DNA of 64,000 bases from Grimontia kaedaensis. Lineage in GTDB: Bacteria > Pseudomonadota > Gammaproteobacteria > Enterobacterales > Vibrionaceae. Below the pieces are notes generated by a model, which had not been told where the DNA came from, did no database searches, and saw nothing but the letters and a program-made list of their open reading frames with translations. Each line of letters opens with the position of its first letter. The first letter of the stretch is position 1. This document shows, piece after piece, positions 1 to 7,942 of the stretch. Location: the NCBI RefSeq assembly GCF_023746615.1, contig NZ_CP082275.1, forward strand, positions 2,480,001 through 2,544,000, in the 5' to 3' direction. The position numbers were made by a program, and so were the translations under genes.

Positions 1-1
1 G

Positions 2-43
2 ATGGTCGAAGCGCTAACTCACTTTGGGGCAATTCCAAACTAG
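2..43 (+). other. possible 3' end of an upstream + strand gene
   Basis: One frame entering from the left edge reads about a dozen residues (MVEALTHFGAIPN) and stops at TAG at 41-43, ahead of a transcription terminator. This would fit the tail of a gene lying to the left. The piece is too short to identify, and another frame stays open further, so this is only a suggestion. Confidence 0.2.
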
Positions 44-104
44 AAGCCCCAAAGCAGCATCAACGCCAAAAGAAAAGATACAAAGAACACATTGCACAAA
101 TACA

Positions 105-162
105 AAAACGCCTCTTTTGCTTTACCTTGCATACCAAGGTGTGGCTTAAAAAGAGGCGTTTT
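105..162. terminator. bidirectional terminator after guaC
   Basis: A 14-bp inverted repeat (AAAACGCCTCTTTT at 105-118, its complement at 149-162) has A-runs and T-runs on both sides. A second small stem (CCTTG/CAAGG) sits inside its loop. It lies 40 nt past the guaC stop and can end transcription from either direction. Confidence 0.8.
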
Positions 163-202
163 CAAATTATGCTTGTTTTAGCGGTTTCGCTATGCGAACA
201 AC

Positions 203-1246
203 TTACTCTTTACCGAATACGTTGTTTTCTTGTTCCTGTACGCGAATGAAAGTCGTGCGTTTTGTCAGTTCTTTTAATTGCGCAGCACCTACGTAAGTGC
301 AGGTTGAACGCACACCACCCAGAATATCTGCAATCGTATTGTGAACTGAGCCACGGAAAGGAAGCATTACGGTCTTACCTTCTGCTGCACGGTATTTCGC
401 CACGCCACCAGAGTGCTTGTCCATCGCTGATTGTGAAGACATACCGTAGAACTTCATGAACGACTTGCCGTCTTGTTCAATCACTTCACCGCCGCTTTCT
501 TCGTGGCCTGCCAGCATACCGCCCAGCATGACGAAGTCTGCACCGCCACCGAACGCTTTTGCTACATCACCTGCACAGGCACAACCGCCGTCACCTACGA
601 TACGGCCGCCAAGACCGTGCGCAGCATCCGCACACTCGATAATGGCTGACAGTTGTGGGTAGCCTACACCGGTTTTCACACGAGTCGTACACACAGAACC
701 AGGACCGATGCCTACTTTCACGATATCTGCACCCGCCAAAATAAGCTCTTCAACCATGTCGCCGGTAACCACATTACCCGCGCTGATCACTTTATCTGGG
801 AACTCTGCACGTACTTTCTCAACGTATTCAACGAGGTGCTCAGAGTAACCGTTAGCGATGTCGATACAGATGAAGATCAGCTCTTCTGACAGCGCCATGA
901 TTTCCTGGGTTTTTACGAAATCAGCTTCAGACGTACCAGTAGAGACCATCACATTGTTCAGCACTTTCGCATCTGCACCAGCGACAAATGCCGCCCAGTC
1001 GTCAACCGTGTAGTGTTTGTGAACCGCGGTCATACAGCCATGTTCAGCCAGCGCTTTAGCCATATCAAATGAACCTACAGAGTCCATGTTTGCAGCAATA
1101 ACAGGAACACCAGACCATTGACGGCCACTGTGCTTGAAGGTAAACTCGCGGGTTAATTCAACTTGAGAACGGCTTTTTAGGGTAGAACGTTTCGGGCGAA
1201 ACAGTACATCTTTGAAACCCAATTTCAAGTCTTGTTCGATACGCAT
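203..1246 (-). CDS. guaC: GMP reductase
   Basis: GuaC converts GMP to IMP with NADPH and release of ammonia, the only direct route from guanine to adenine nucleotides; it is cytosolic. The protein is 347 aa, the same length as E. coli GuaC, and colinear with it from MRIEQDLKLGFKDVLFRPKR onward. The IMPDH/GMPR barrel shows the catalytic loop GIGPGSVCTTRVKTG (Cys near residue 186) and the phosphate-binding GDGGC motif. AAGGAAAG precedes the ATG. It is transcribed alone, from a promoter about 150 nt upstream, through a leader with two hairpins (separate entries), and ends at a strong terminator. Identification is secure. Confidence 0.97.
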   Translation of the reverse strand: MRIEQDLKLGFKDVLFRPKRSTLKSRSQVELTREFTFKHSGRQWSGVPVIAANMDSVGSFDMAKALAEHGCMTAVHKHYTVDDWAAFVAGADAKVLNNVMVSTGTSEADFVKTQEIMALSEELIFICIDIANGYSEHLVEYVEKVRAEFPDKVISAGNVVTGDMVEELILAGADIVKVGIGPGSVCTTRVKTGVGYPQLSAIIECADAAHGLGGRIVGDGGCACAGDVAKAFGGGADFVMLGGMLAGHEESGGEVIEQDGKSFMKFYGMSSQSAMDKHSGGVAKYRAAEGKTVMLPFRGSVHNTIADILGGVRSTCTYVGAAQLKELTKRTTFIRVQEQENNVFGKE

Positions 1247-1273
1247 TTGTCTTTCCTTACATCATTTAGACAA

Positions 1274-1353
1274 TGTGCCCTTTCGGACAGATTGCTTTCC
1301 TGCGTATGAATCAATTGGCAGATTGTTCATTACGCAACCAGAAAGCAGGCACA
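1274..1353 (-). promoter_or_regulatory. long stem-loop in the guaC leader
   Basis: In + strand coordinates TGTGCC (1274-1279) pairs with GGCACA (1348-1353), TGCTTTC (1293-1299) with GAAAGCA (1341-1347), GCGTATGAA (1302-1310) with TTCATTACGC (1326-1335, one bulge) and CAAT (1312-1315) with ATTG (1322-1325). The apical loop is TGGCAG. About 26 base pairs form in an 80-nt element that ends 28 nt before the guaC start. No known riboswitch class is recognised. Confidence 0.6.
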
Positions 1354-1355
1354 AA

Positions 1356-1387
1356 AAAACCGGAGCGTTGGCAGACGCTCCGGTTTT
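1356..1387 (-). terminator. terminator-like hairpin at the start of the guaC leader
   Basis: A perfect 13-bp stem (AAAACCGGAGCGT at 1356-1368, complement at 1375-1387) with a 6-nt loop TGGCAG. On the minus strand it is followed by a run of seven U. It lies between a candidate guaC promoter and the guaC start, so it could be a promoter-proximal attenuator, a 5' stabilising hairpin, or a back-up terminator for the chitinase gene upstream. Confidence 0.7.
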
Positions 1388-1391
1388 CAGC

Positions 1392-1419
1392 ATTATAGGC
1401 ACAGAAATTTTTCAAGCAA
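1392..1419 (-). promoter_or_regulatory. candidate sigma70 promoter for guaC
   Basis: On the minus strand TTGCTT (1414-1419) is followed 16 nt later by a perfect TATAAT (1392-1397). Initiation would fall at about 1385, placing the GC-rich hairpin at the very 5' end of the transcript. Confidence 0.5.
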
Positions 1420-1540
1420 GTCTGATATTTATCATTTTTTTGTGATACCTTTTGTCAGATTACAACCTCGAAAAAGCCCTTTTTTCAGCCTATTACTCCC
1501 CTTAACAGACTCTGTTATCTATCTGATTAAAATAGAAAAA

Positions 1541-1567
1541 CCGCGTATTCCTTATCGAAACACGCGG
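1541..1567 (-). terminator. terminator of the first chitinase gene
   Basis: CCGCGT/ACGCGG inverted repeat 25 nt past the chitinase stop. On the minus strand it is followed by TTTTTCTATTTT, a typical intrinsic terminator. Confidence 0.7.
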
Positions 1568-1591
1568 CTGATTTTTAAGGCTTATTCTTCC

Positions 1592-3052
1592 TTACAGTAC
1601 TTTTTTCCAAGGTCCCCACGCTTCACTCAGTAGTGGATCATCACCTTGTGTCCAGTAAACCGCTTCATAAGTCACACCGTTTACTACCACACGGTCGCCC
1701 GTGTTATAAACCTTGGTAGCACTCCAAGCATTCGGATCTACTGGCTCGCCGTTACCACCCGGAGTACCGGTAGAAGGCTTGTCTGCATCAGCGACAACAC
1801 GTACGGTTGGCCAGTTAGCGTGTGATCCATAGAAGTTAGTCACACACTTCTCGTAGTCGCCCGGTACCAGCGCAGAGTAAGCGGTTTGGAAGCCCACCAG
1901 CTCACACTCAAATGAGAAACCGCCTGGACGGTCCGGGTAGTATTTCCAGTTACCATCCCAGTTGGTGTAAAGCACATCGGTTGCGCCTTGCAGGTTCAGG
2001 CTACCGAATGGCGTTTGCTGCCAACAGGTGTTTTTCTCGTCGGCTTCAATTGGAATTTGGTAGTGCGCTGCTAAGCCTTCCCAGTAACGGATACGGTTAA
2101 CTGGCTGACCTTTGGTTTTGTTTTGTTCACCACACTCGATACCACCATTGATAATGTTAATTGTGGTACCAAACCCGTAGCCGATACCTGCGTCAATTTC
2201 ACGTTGCGAAGGTTTCCAGGTACGGTCGATAACGTGCAGCATCGCTGGTTTCGGTGCCTGTGGTGTCAGGAAGAACCAAATCGCTGAAGCCAGGTTTAGC
2301 CAAGAGTCTGCCACCAGTGCTGGGTCATTCAGCAGGCGCGTGGCGTCTCCGTCAAACATCACTTCAGAGAACATGCCATAGTTAAAGTGGTATGAAAGCT
2401 GCTTTGCACCACGGCCAAAGTATCCCTGACCTGTCGCACAAGGCCAACGACGGTTTTGCCAGTCATCTTGACCACAACCTGTGGTGTAACCTTCCTGCCC
2501 TTCTGCCCAGCCCATTTCGCGAACATGCACAAGAGCCTGTTGCCATTCTTCTAGCGCCAGCGGGTTGTCAGACAGGTTGTCTTTAGCAATATGGCCGCCA
2601 GTTTCCTGCGAGAAGTGTGCAAATGCGGTAATGATAGATTTCTTACAGATGGCATCTGCGTCGCGACCGTCTGTGTAATCACCACAGAAAGCCGGGAACT
2701 TACCAATCGCTTTAAGGAAGCGGGTGTAAGTGTATTCCGGTGCGGCCATTTGGGTCAGGAAGTTCCAGTCCGTTTCTGGGAAAACGCGCTCTACACGCTT
2801 CACGTTTTCTGGGTTGTTTGCTGCTCCAGGCAAAATCGCATCAACTACAGAGTTCGGCTGGGTACGCAGTGCCTGAGACCAAGTGTCGTACATTGGGTCC
2901 AGCGTCAACGCATCTTCCGCTGCCTTAATTTCGGACTGGGAAACAACAAACCCGTTCACGTTATTTGGGTCTTGTACAGGGTCCATGGTCACTGCGCTGT
3001 GAGCGAAGAAGCTCGCGCCGAACATAGCGGTAAATAAAGCCGTTCGTTTCAT
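1592..3052 (-). CDS. secreted GH19 chitinase, one C-terminal chitin-binding module
   Basis: Predicted extracellular endochitinase of glycoside hydrolase family 19. The 486-aa protein opens with a signal peptide (MKRTALFTAMFGASFFAHSA). The catalytic domain holds FAHFSQETGGH (Glu near residue 150, expected general acid) and the GH19 signature YFGRGAKQLSYHFNYG (211-226), followed by LASAIWFFLTPQ. A short Pro/Gly linker leads to a CBM5/12-type module at about 437-486 with conserved Trp and Tyr (WSATKVY, YWTQGDDP, WGPWKK). RBS AAGGA lies before the ATG. It is a close paralogue of the next gene, with one binding module fewer. It has its own terminator and probably its own promoter. Confidence 0.93.
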   Translation of the reverse strand: MKRTALFTAMFGASFFAHSAVTMDPVQDPNNVNGFVVSQSEIKAAEDALTLDPMYDTWSQALRTQPNSVVDAILPGAANNPENVKRVERVFPETDWNFLTQMAAPEYTYTRFLKAIGKFPAFCGDYTDGRDADAICKKSIITAFAHFSQETGGHIAKDNLSDNPLALEEWQQALVHVREMGWAEGQEGYTTGCGQDDWQNRRWPCATGQGYFGRGAKQLSYHFNYGMFSEVMFDGDATRLLNDPALVADSWLNLASAIWFFLTPQAPKPAMLHVIDRTWKPSQREIDAGIGYGFGTTINIINGGIECGEQNKTKGQPVNRIRYWEGLAAHYQIPIEADEKNTCWQQTPFGSLNLQGATDVLYTNWDGNWKYYPDRPGGFSFECELVGFQTAYSALVPGDYEKCVTNFYGSHANWPTVRVVADADKPSTGTPGGNGEPVDPNAWSATKVYNTGDRVVVNGVTYEAVYWTQGDDPLLSEAWGPWKKVL

Positions 3053-3220
3053 CTTAAATTCCTTATCAAAACTTTTTCTGCAACCGTCTTTAAGACGTGC
3101 CTGCTTCGCGCTTTTTTGCTCTTTGCTCTTTGCGCGTTACTGTTCAGCGCTGTTTTATTCAGCGATTCGCGGTAACCCTTGGCGATTTAGAGGTCTTTTA
3201 TTGATAGCGCGGACAACACG

Positions 3221-3283
3221 ACTATATGCATGCATGAATACACAAGACGACAACTATTGAGGACAGGAATGCCAGAATGAATG
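3221..3283 (-). promoter_or_regulatory. promoter block of chitinase 1, shared with chitinase 2
   Basis: This 63-bp block matches 5369-5431 upstream of the second chitinase at about two thirds of positions, without gaps. The ends are best kept: ACTATATGCAT (TATAGT as a -10 on the minus strand) and, 37 nt away, AATGCCAGAATGAATG. The -35 region is poor, which suggests an activator-dependent promoter with the activator at the distal motif. Confidence 0.5.
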
Positions 3284-3448
3284 GTGCGCCGACGAAAAGT
3301 GAGACGCTTACATTTGTTGTACATTGATTTTTTGACCACGAACCTTGGATCAACAAGAAAACACAACACAATGCACTGAATTTTCGGCAATTGATATTAG
3401 GTTTATTCTGCGAGGCAGGTCATTTAAAACAGGATAATTTTTCTCGAC

Positions 3449-3474
3449 AAGCCGCGTCCTAGTGGACGCGGCTT
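3449..3474 (-). terminator. hairpin after the second chitinase gene
   Basis: Perfect 11-bp stem (AAGCCGCGTCC / GGACGCGGCTT, loop TAGT) starting 15 nt past the stop. The U-tract is weak, so it may act as a 3' stabiliser as much as a terminator. Confidence 0.5.
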
Positions 3475-3489
3475 GATTAAAGAGTAAGT

Positions 3490-5247
3490 TTACATCTTTT
3501 TCCAGGGTCCCCATTGCTCACCGGAAGCTGGGTCATCACCCTGTGTCCAGTAAAGTGCTTGGTAAGTTGCGCCGTTAACCAGCACCTGATCCCCACCAAA
3601 GTAAACCTTGCTCGCACTCCAAGTGGTTTCTCCCTCATCTGGCGTGGTACCCGTATCAGGATTTGAACCGCCGGTATCGCCACCAGTGCCTGCATCATCA
3701 CCTGTGTCTGTACCAGAGCCACTCCCTGTATCTGGGTTGGTACCCGTGTCTGGGTTAGTTGATGTGCCACCACCAGTCGTATCGCCTGCAACGACCTTCC
3801 AAGCGCCCCACTGACCTGCTGTTTCTGGGTTCACACCCTGATTCCAGTATTTGGCTTCGTATGTCACGCCGTTAATCGTGACACGGTCACCGGCTAGGTA
3901 TACGGCTTTATCATCCCAGGTATTCTCCGATGGAGTACCGCCGTCACCCGGATTTGAACCATCTCCTGGGTTGGTATCAATGGTTTCAACAACACGAACC
4001 ACAGGCCAACCCGCGTGAGATTCATAGAAGTTGCTGACACATTTCTCGTAGTCGCCCTCTACCAACGCTGAGTAAGCCGTTTGGTAACCCACCAGCTCAC
4101 ACTCGAACGAATAACCGCCCGGGCGATTAGCATAGTATTTCCAGTTACCATCCCAGTTGGTGTAAAGCACATCTGTTGCGCCTTGTAGGTTGAGGCTGCC
4201 ATAAGGCAGTTGTTGCCAACAGGTGTTGGTTTCATCTGCTTCAATCGGAATATTGAAATGTTTCGCGAGCCCTTCCCAGTAACGGATACGGTTAACCGGC
4301 TGGCCTTTATCTTTGTTCTGTTCACCACACTCAATACCACCATTGATGATGTTAATCGTGGTACCAAAGCCATAGCCAATGCCTGCATCCAGTTCACGCT
4401 GTGAAGGCACCCAGGTTCGGTCAATCACATGTAGCATTGCTGGTTTCGGCGCTTGTGGCGTGAGGAAGAACCAAATTGCCGAAGCCAGATTTAGCCAGGA
4501 ATCAGCCACTAAACCGGGCTCATTGAGCAGCTTGGTTGCATCACCCGCGTACATCACTTCTGAAAATGCGCCGTAGTTAAAATGGTAAGAAAGCTGCTTT
4601 GCACCTCGACCGAAGTAGCCCTGACCCGCTGCACAAGGCCAGCGTTTGTTTTGCCAGTCATTCTGCCCACAGCCAGTCGTATAACCTTCCTGCCCCTCTG
4701 ACCAGCCCATTTCACGGACATGGACGAGTGCCTGCTGCCACTCTTCCAAACCTTGTGGGTTATCCCAGTAGTTGTCTTTTGCAATATGACCACCGGTTTC
4801 TTGAGCAAAGTGCGCAAACGCAGTCACGATCGACTTCTTACAAATCGCATCAGAATCACGGCCATCTGTGTATTCACCGCAGAACGCAGGGAACTTGCCA
4901 ATCGCACGAAGGAACCGGGTATAGGTGTATTCCGGCGCTGCCATTTGAGTCAGGAATTCCCAGTCAGATTCTGGGAAAACACGCTCGACACGTTTGACGT
5001 TTTCAGGATTGCTGGCTGCGCCCGGTAAAATTGCTTCCACCACATCATTGGTGCGTGTACGTAGCGCCTGTGCCCAAGTGGTGTACATCGGGTCTTGGGT
5101 TTGTGCAGCCTCTGCGGCTTGCACTTCTGCCCGGGTGACAACATAACCTTCTGGGTTTTGCGGATCAGGCTGCGGGTTCATTGCCATCGCACTTGGCGCA
5201 GCAAAGGTTGCAGCGATCATCGCGCTTAGAAAAGCGGTCTGTTTCAT
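3490..5247 (-). CDS. secreted GH19 chitinase with two chitin-binding modules
   Basis: Paralogue of the neighbouring chitinase, 585 aa. A signal peptide ends near residue 22 (AAPSAMA). The GH19 domain has FAHFAQETGGH and GQGYFGRGAKQLSYHFNYG, with most differences from the paralogue conservative. Past residue about 430 it carries two CBM5/12-type modules (WDDKAVYLAGDRVTINGVTY and WSASKVYFGGDQVLVNGATY) separated by a Thr/Gly/Asp/Ser/Pro linker of about 50 residues, a usual flexible spacer in secreted polysaccharidases. RBS AAGGAC precedes the ATG. The extra module and linker are the main difference from chitinase 1, suggesting a tandem duplication with later gain or loss of a binding module. Confidence 0.93.
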   Translation of the reverse strand: MKQTAFLSAMIAATFAAPSAMAMNPQPDPQNPEGYVVTRAEVQAAEAAQTQDPMYTTWAQALRTRTNDVVEAILPGAASNPENVKRVERVFPESDWEFLTQMAAPEYTYTRFLRAIGKFPAFCGEYTDGRDSDAICKKSIVTAFAHFAQETGGHIAKDNYWDNPQGLEEWQQALVHVREMGWSEGQEGYTTGCGQNDWQNKRWPCAAGQGYFGRGAKQLSYHFNYGAFSEVMYAGDATKLLNEPGLVADSWLNLASAIWFFLTPQAPKPAMLHVIDRTWVPSQRELDAGIGYGFGTTINIINGGIECGEQNKDKGQPVNRIRYWEGLAKHFNIPIEADETNTCWQQLPYGSLNLQGATDVLYTNWDGNWKYYANRPGGYSFECELVGYQTAYSALVEGDYEKCVSNFYESHAGWPVVRVVETIDTNPGDGSNPGDGGTPSENTWDDKAVYLAGDRVTINGVTYEAKYWNQGVNPETAGQWGAWKVVAGDTTGGGTSTNPDTGTNPDTGSGSGTDTGDDAGTGGDTGGSNPDTGTTPDEGETTWSASKVYFGGDQVLVNGATYQALYWTQGDDPASGEQWGPWKKM

Positions 5248-5368
5248 CTTCTAAAGTCCTTATCAAAATAAATGGTTGGCAGGTTATTTCGCTTCTACTT
5301 CTTTGGTATTTAGCGATTTTCTCGCTCCGTAAGATCTCTTACAGAAATCGAATTTTTCTGCCACATCA

Positions 5369-5431
5369 ACTATATGCATCATGAGACAAAGGACTCGACA
5401 AGTATCCAGCAAAGAAATGTCAGACTGGATG
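5369..5431 (-). promoter_or_regulatory. promoter block of chitinase 2, shared with chitinase 1
   Basis: Contains ACTATATGCAT (5369-5379) and AATGTCAGACTGGATG (5416-5431) with exactly the same 37-nt offset as the block before chitinase 1. About 120 nt upstream of the ATG. Probable common regulation of the two genes; the regulator is unknown, though ChiS-type control is known for Vibrio chitin genes. Confidence 0.5.
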
Positions 5432-5616
5432 CAACCTGACTAAATATTGATAAAGCATGGTTTGTTGTAGGGTTAATTTTTGAAGTGAAGCAAGTTTAGT
5501 GCAGTATTCGTACGTTTCAACAATCTGAAGCCAAATCATCTTTTCGAATGAAATTTTCATTTCTATCAGTAAGCTAGTGGTTTCATGCTTATAATTCCCT
5601 CACTGGAGGGAAGGAT

Positions 5617-6321
5617 ATGATTGACGCGCAACGCATCATTGCTGAGGCACAACAATTAGGCGACGCCAAGATCGCCGAACATTCAGGTAGGTTCTTTAAA
5701 TCTGGCCCCGGCGAATACGGTGAAGGCGACAAATTTATTGGCATTCGGGTGCCCGTGGTCAGAGAGCTTGCCAAGCTTCATAAATCTGCTTCTCTCAAGA
5801 CAATTTCAGTGCTGCTGGAAAGCGAGTGGCATGAAATCAGGCTGCTTGCCTTAGTGATTCTGTCTGAGCAATTTAAGAAGGCAGATGCAGAACAACAAAA
5901 GGTCATTTTTGATTTCTATCTTTCCCGAACACACCTTATTAATAACTGGGATCTCATCGACAGCTCCGCGCACCATATTGTGGGTGGATACCTCACCGAT
6001 AAAAAGCGGGATATTCTCTATTCGCTGGCAGAATCAAGCAGTCTATGGGAACGACGGATAGCGATGATGGCGACCTTCCCTTTCATACGAAATAACCAGT
6101 TTGACGACACCATCAAACTTGCAGAAAAGCTGCTTCAAGATAAAGAAGATTTGATCCACAAAATGTGTGGCTGGATGCTGAGGGAACTCGGGAAAAGAGA
6201 CCTTCCCCTGCTACGCACTTTTCTCGATAGACACGGCCCAGACATGCCAAGAACCATGCTGCGCTATGCCATTGAAAAAATGTCTACAGAGGAAAGAAAG
6301 CACTATTTGGCCGTAAAGTAA
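5617..6321 (+). CDS. AlkD-like DNA alkylation repair protein
   Basis: Predicted DNA glycosylase of the AlkC/AlkD HEAT-like repeat fold, which removes positively charged alkylated bases such as N7-methylguanine. The 234-aa protein is all-helical. Family residues are visible: NNWDLID near 110 (the Trp and Asp of the AlkD active cleft), WERRIAMM near 148 (the Arg) and KMCGWMLRELGKRD near 187. GGAGGGAAGG precedes the ATG. It is monocistronic, and its stop codon directly abuts the stop codon of the convergent small gene. It is close to canonical AlkD length. Confidence 0.88.
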   Translation: MIDAQRIIAEAQQLGDAKIAEHSGRFFKSGPGEYGEGDKFIGIRVPVVRELAKLHKSASLKTISVLLESEWHEIRLLALVILSEQFKKADAEQQKVIFDFYLSRTHLINNWDLIDSSAHHIVGGYLTDKKRDILYSLAESSSLWERRIAMMATFPFIRNNQFDDTIKLAEKLLQDKEDLIHKMCGWMLRELGKRDLPLLRTFLDRHGPDMPRTMLRYAIEKMSTEERKHYLAVK

Positions 6322-6555
6322 TTACAGTGCACGGATTTTCTTATCCAGCTCATAACCTTGATCGGTCACCAGTTTTTCAAGCACTTCAATGCGGTTTTTA
6401 AGCGCATCAATTTCAGCGAGCAGCTCCCCTGAACCCTCTGCGACTTTGTTCGCTTCGAATTCACGCACCTGTGCCCGGTAGGCAAAGTAGCTTTTCAGTG
6501 TCCGTGTTCCAACAACCAGCGCAACAATGATGATGACAAATAGCAGTGCGTCCAT
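6322..6555 (-). CDS. PspB-like small membrane protein (orphan)
   Basis: A 77-aa peptide with one N-terminal membrane segment (residues 3-16, LLFVIIIVALVVGT) and a C-terminal heptad-rich helix (about 35-75) likely to form a coiled coil. This is the layout of phage shock protein B, but a true pspB lies in the psp operon at 29871-30101, so this is a separate paralogue or analogue. It starts after a GGAG-type RBS and is monocistronic. Its stop sits base-to-base against the AlkD-like stop with no hairpin between. Function unknown; a membrane-stress or scaffold role is only a guess. Confidence 0.65.
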   Translation of the reverse strand: MDALLFVIIIVALVVGTRTLKSYFAYRAQVREFEANKVAEGSGELLAEIDALKNRIEVLEKLVTDQGYELDKKIRAL

Positions 6556-6710
6556 TTTTGCTCCTCCTGAGCGAACACGCTAATAACTCAGCGTGTTTAG
6601 ATAAATCCCCGCGATGGTCGGATCATTAGTCAGTTTTAGTGTGATTTCCAAGCAATAAAAGCTGACACTCTGACACGATTCATAAAATCAGAAGAAACGA
6701 GTATTAAAAA

Positions 6711-6726
6711 GGGAGCCGAAGCTCCC
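6711..6726 (-). terminator. terminator of the norspermidine operon
   Basis: GGGAGC-loop-GCTCCC 18 nt past the nspC stop. On the minus strand the loop is TTCG and the stem is followed by TTTTT, a compact strong intrinsic terminator. Confidence 0.85.
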
Positions 6727-6743
6727 TTACATTTGAGTTTAAA

Positions 6744-7877
6744 TCAGCTCACTGACCACTGTGACAATGTGCGTTTGAAGTCCTGATAATCAAATTCGTT
6801 GAGCAATTGGATGTCACCATTGCTGCGTTGGCAATAAACCGATGGCATGCGAAGGCCGTTAAACCAGTTCAGTTTCACCATGGTGTAACCTGCACTATCA
6901 AGAATGTGCAGGCGCTGGCCCACTTTAAGTGGTTCGTCAAAACTCGCCACGCAGAACTGATCACCCGCTAGACAAGAGCAACTGCCAATGACATATGTGT
7001 GCTCGCCATTCTCGCTGGCTTCACCAATGGAGGCAGGTTCGTTGTAGATGAGCGTGTCCAGTCGATGAGCTTCAGTCGCGCTATCGACAATCGCTGTTTT
7101 CATCTCGTTTTCGACGATATCCACCACGGTAACGACCAGGTCGGTCGTCTTGGTAATAATGGCTTCGCCTGGTTCCAGATACAGCTGCACACCATGGCGC
7201 TCACCGAACGCTTTCAGTGCAGCTGCCAGTTTTTCAATGTCGTATCCCGGCCAGGTAAAGAAGACACCACCACCGAGACTCACCCACTCTAATTTGTCGA
7301 GGTAGCTACCGAACTTTTCTGAGATGGCATCAAGCAAGCCGACAAAGGCGTCGACGTCTTTGTTCTCGCAGTTCATATGGAACATCACGCCATTGAGTGA
7401 CGCAAAAATCTCAGGGTCAATCTGATCGAAATGAACGCCAAGACGGGAGAATTTACGCGCTGGGTTCGCGAGATCCTGACCCGCATAGCTCACACCTGGG
7501 TTCAAGCGAAGGCCAATCGACGCTTTTCCTTCCACCAGATGGCGATAAGCTGTCAGCTGAGATTGGCTGTTGAAGATCATTTTGTCGCAGATGTCCGCCA
7601 CTTCACGCACATCATCTTCACTGTAACCAACGCTATAGGCGTGGGTTTCGCCACCAAAGGTTTCGTGACCCAATTTCACTTCAAATGGACCACTGCTGGT
7701 CGTGCCGTCAAGGTAAGGCTTGATGATGTCGAAAACACCCCAGGTAGAGAAGCATTTCAGTGCCAGTACCAGCTTAACGCCAGAGAGCTCTTTCAGGAGT
7801 TTCGCTTTCTCGAGGTTTTCAATCAACTTATCTTCTTCAATCAGAAAATATGGAGTTTTTAATTCTGTTGGATTCAT
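6744..7877 (-). CDS. nspC: carboxynorspermidine decarboxylase
   Basis: Last step of norspermidine synthesis in vibrios: PLP-dependent decarboxylation of carboxynorspermidine to norspermidine. The 377-aa protein has the alanine-racemase-like fold III layout of the family: KLVLALKCFSTW with the PLP lysine at residue 41, the glycine loop SLGGGVFFTWPGY, EPGEA, and the C-terminal GSCSCLAGDQF containing the catalytic Cys. It lies 65 nt after the dehydrogenase gene on the same strand, third in the operon, with a terminator just downstream. In Vibrio cholerae norspermidine is a biofilm signal; whether that holds here is inference. Confidence 0.95.
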   Translation of the reverse strand: MNPTELKTPYFLIEEDKLIENLEKAKLLKELSGVKLVLALKCFSTWGVFDIIKPYLDGTTSSGPFEVKLGHETFGGETHAYSVGYSEDDVREVADICDKMIFNSQSQLTAYRHLVEGKASIGLRLNPGVSYAGQDLANPARKFSRLGVHFDQIDPEIFASLNGVMFHMNCENKDVDAFVGLLDAISEKFGSYLDKLEWVSLGGGVFFTWPGYDIEKLAAALKAFGERHGVQLYLEPGEAIITKTTDLVVTVVDIVENEMKTAIVDSATEAHRLDTLIYNEPASIGEASENGEHTYVIGSCSCLAGDQFCVASFDEPLKVGQRLHILDSAGYTMVKLNWFNGLRMPSVYCQRSNGDIQLLNEFDYQDFKRTLSQWSVS

Positions 7878-7942
7878 GGTCTTTCTCTACAGAAAAGCCT
7901 GCACAACAGAAACTGTCATGCAGGCATTTACTTAAGTCGCGC

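Noticed and set aside
1..249. Open frame from the left edge through the guaC terminator
   Set aside because: It crosses a strong bidirectional terminator and the end of guaC antisense; no family resemblance.
3187..3390. 67-codon minus frame between the chitinase genes
   Set aside because: It covers the conserved promoter block, has no RBS and is unlike any family I know.
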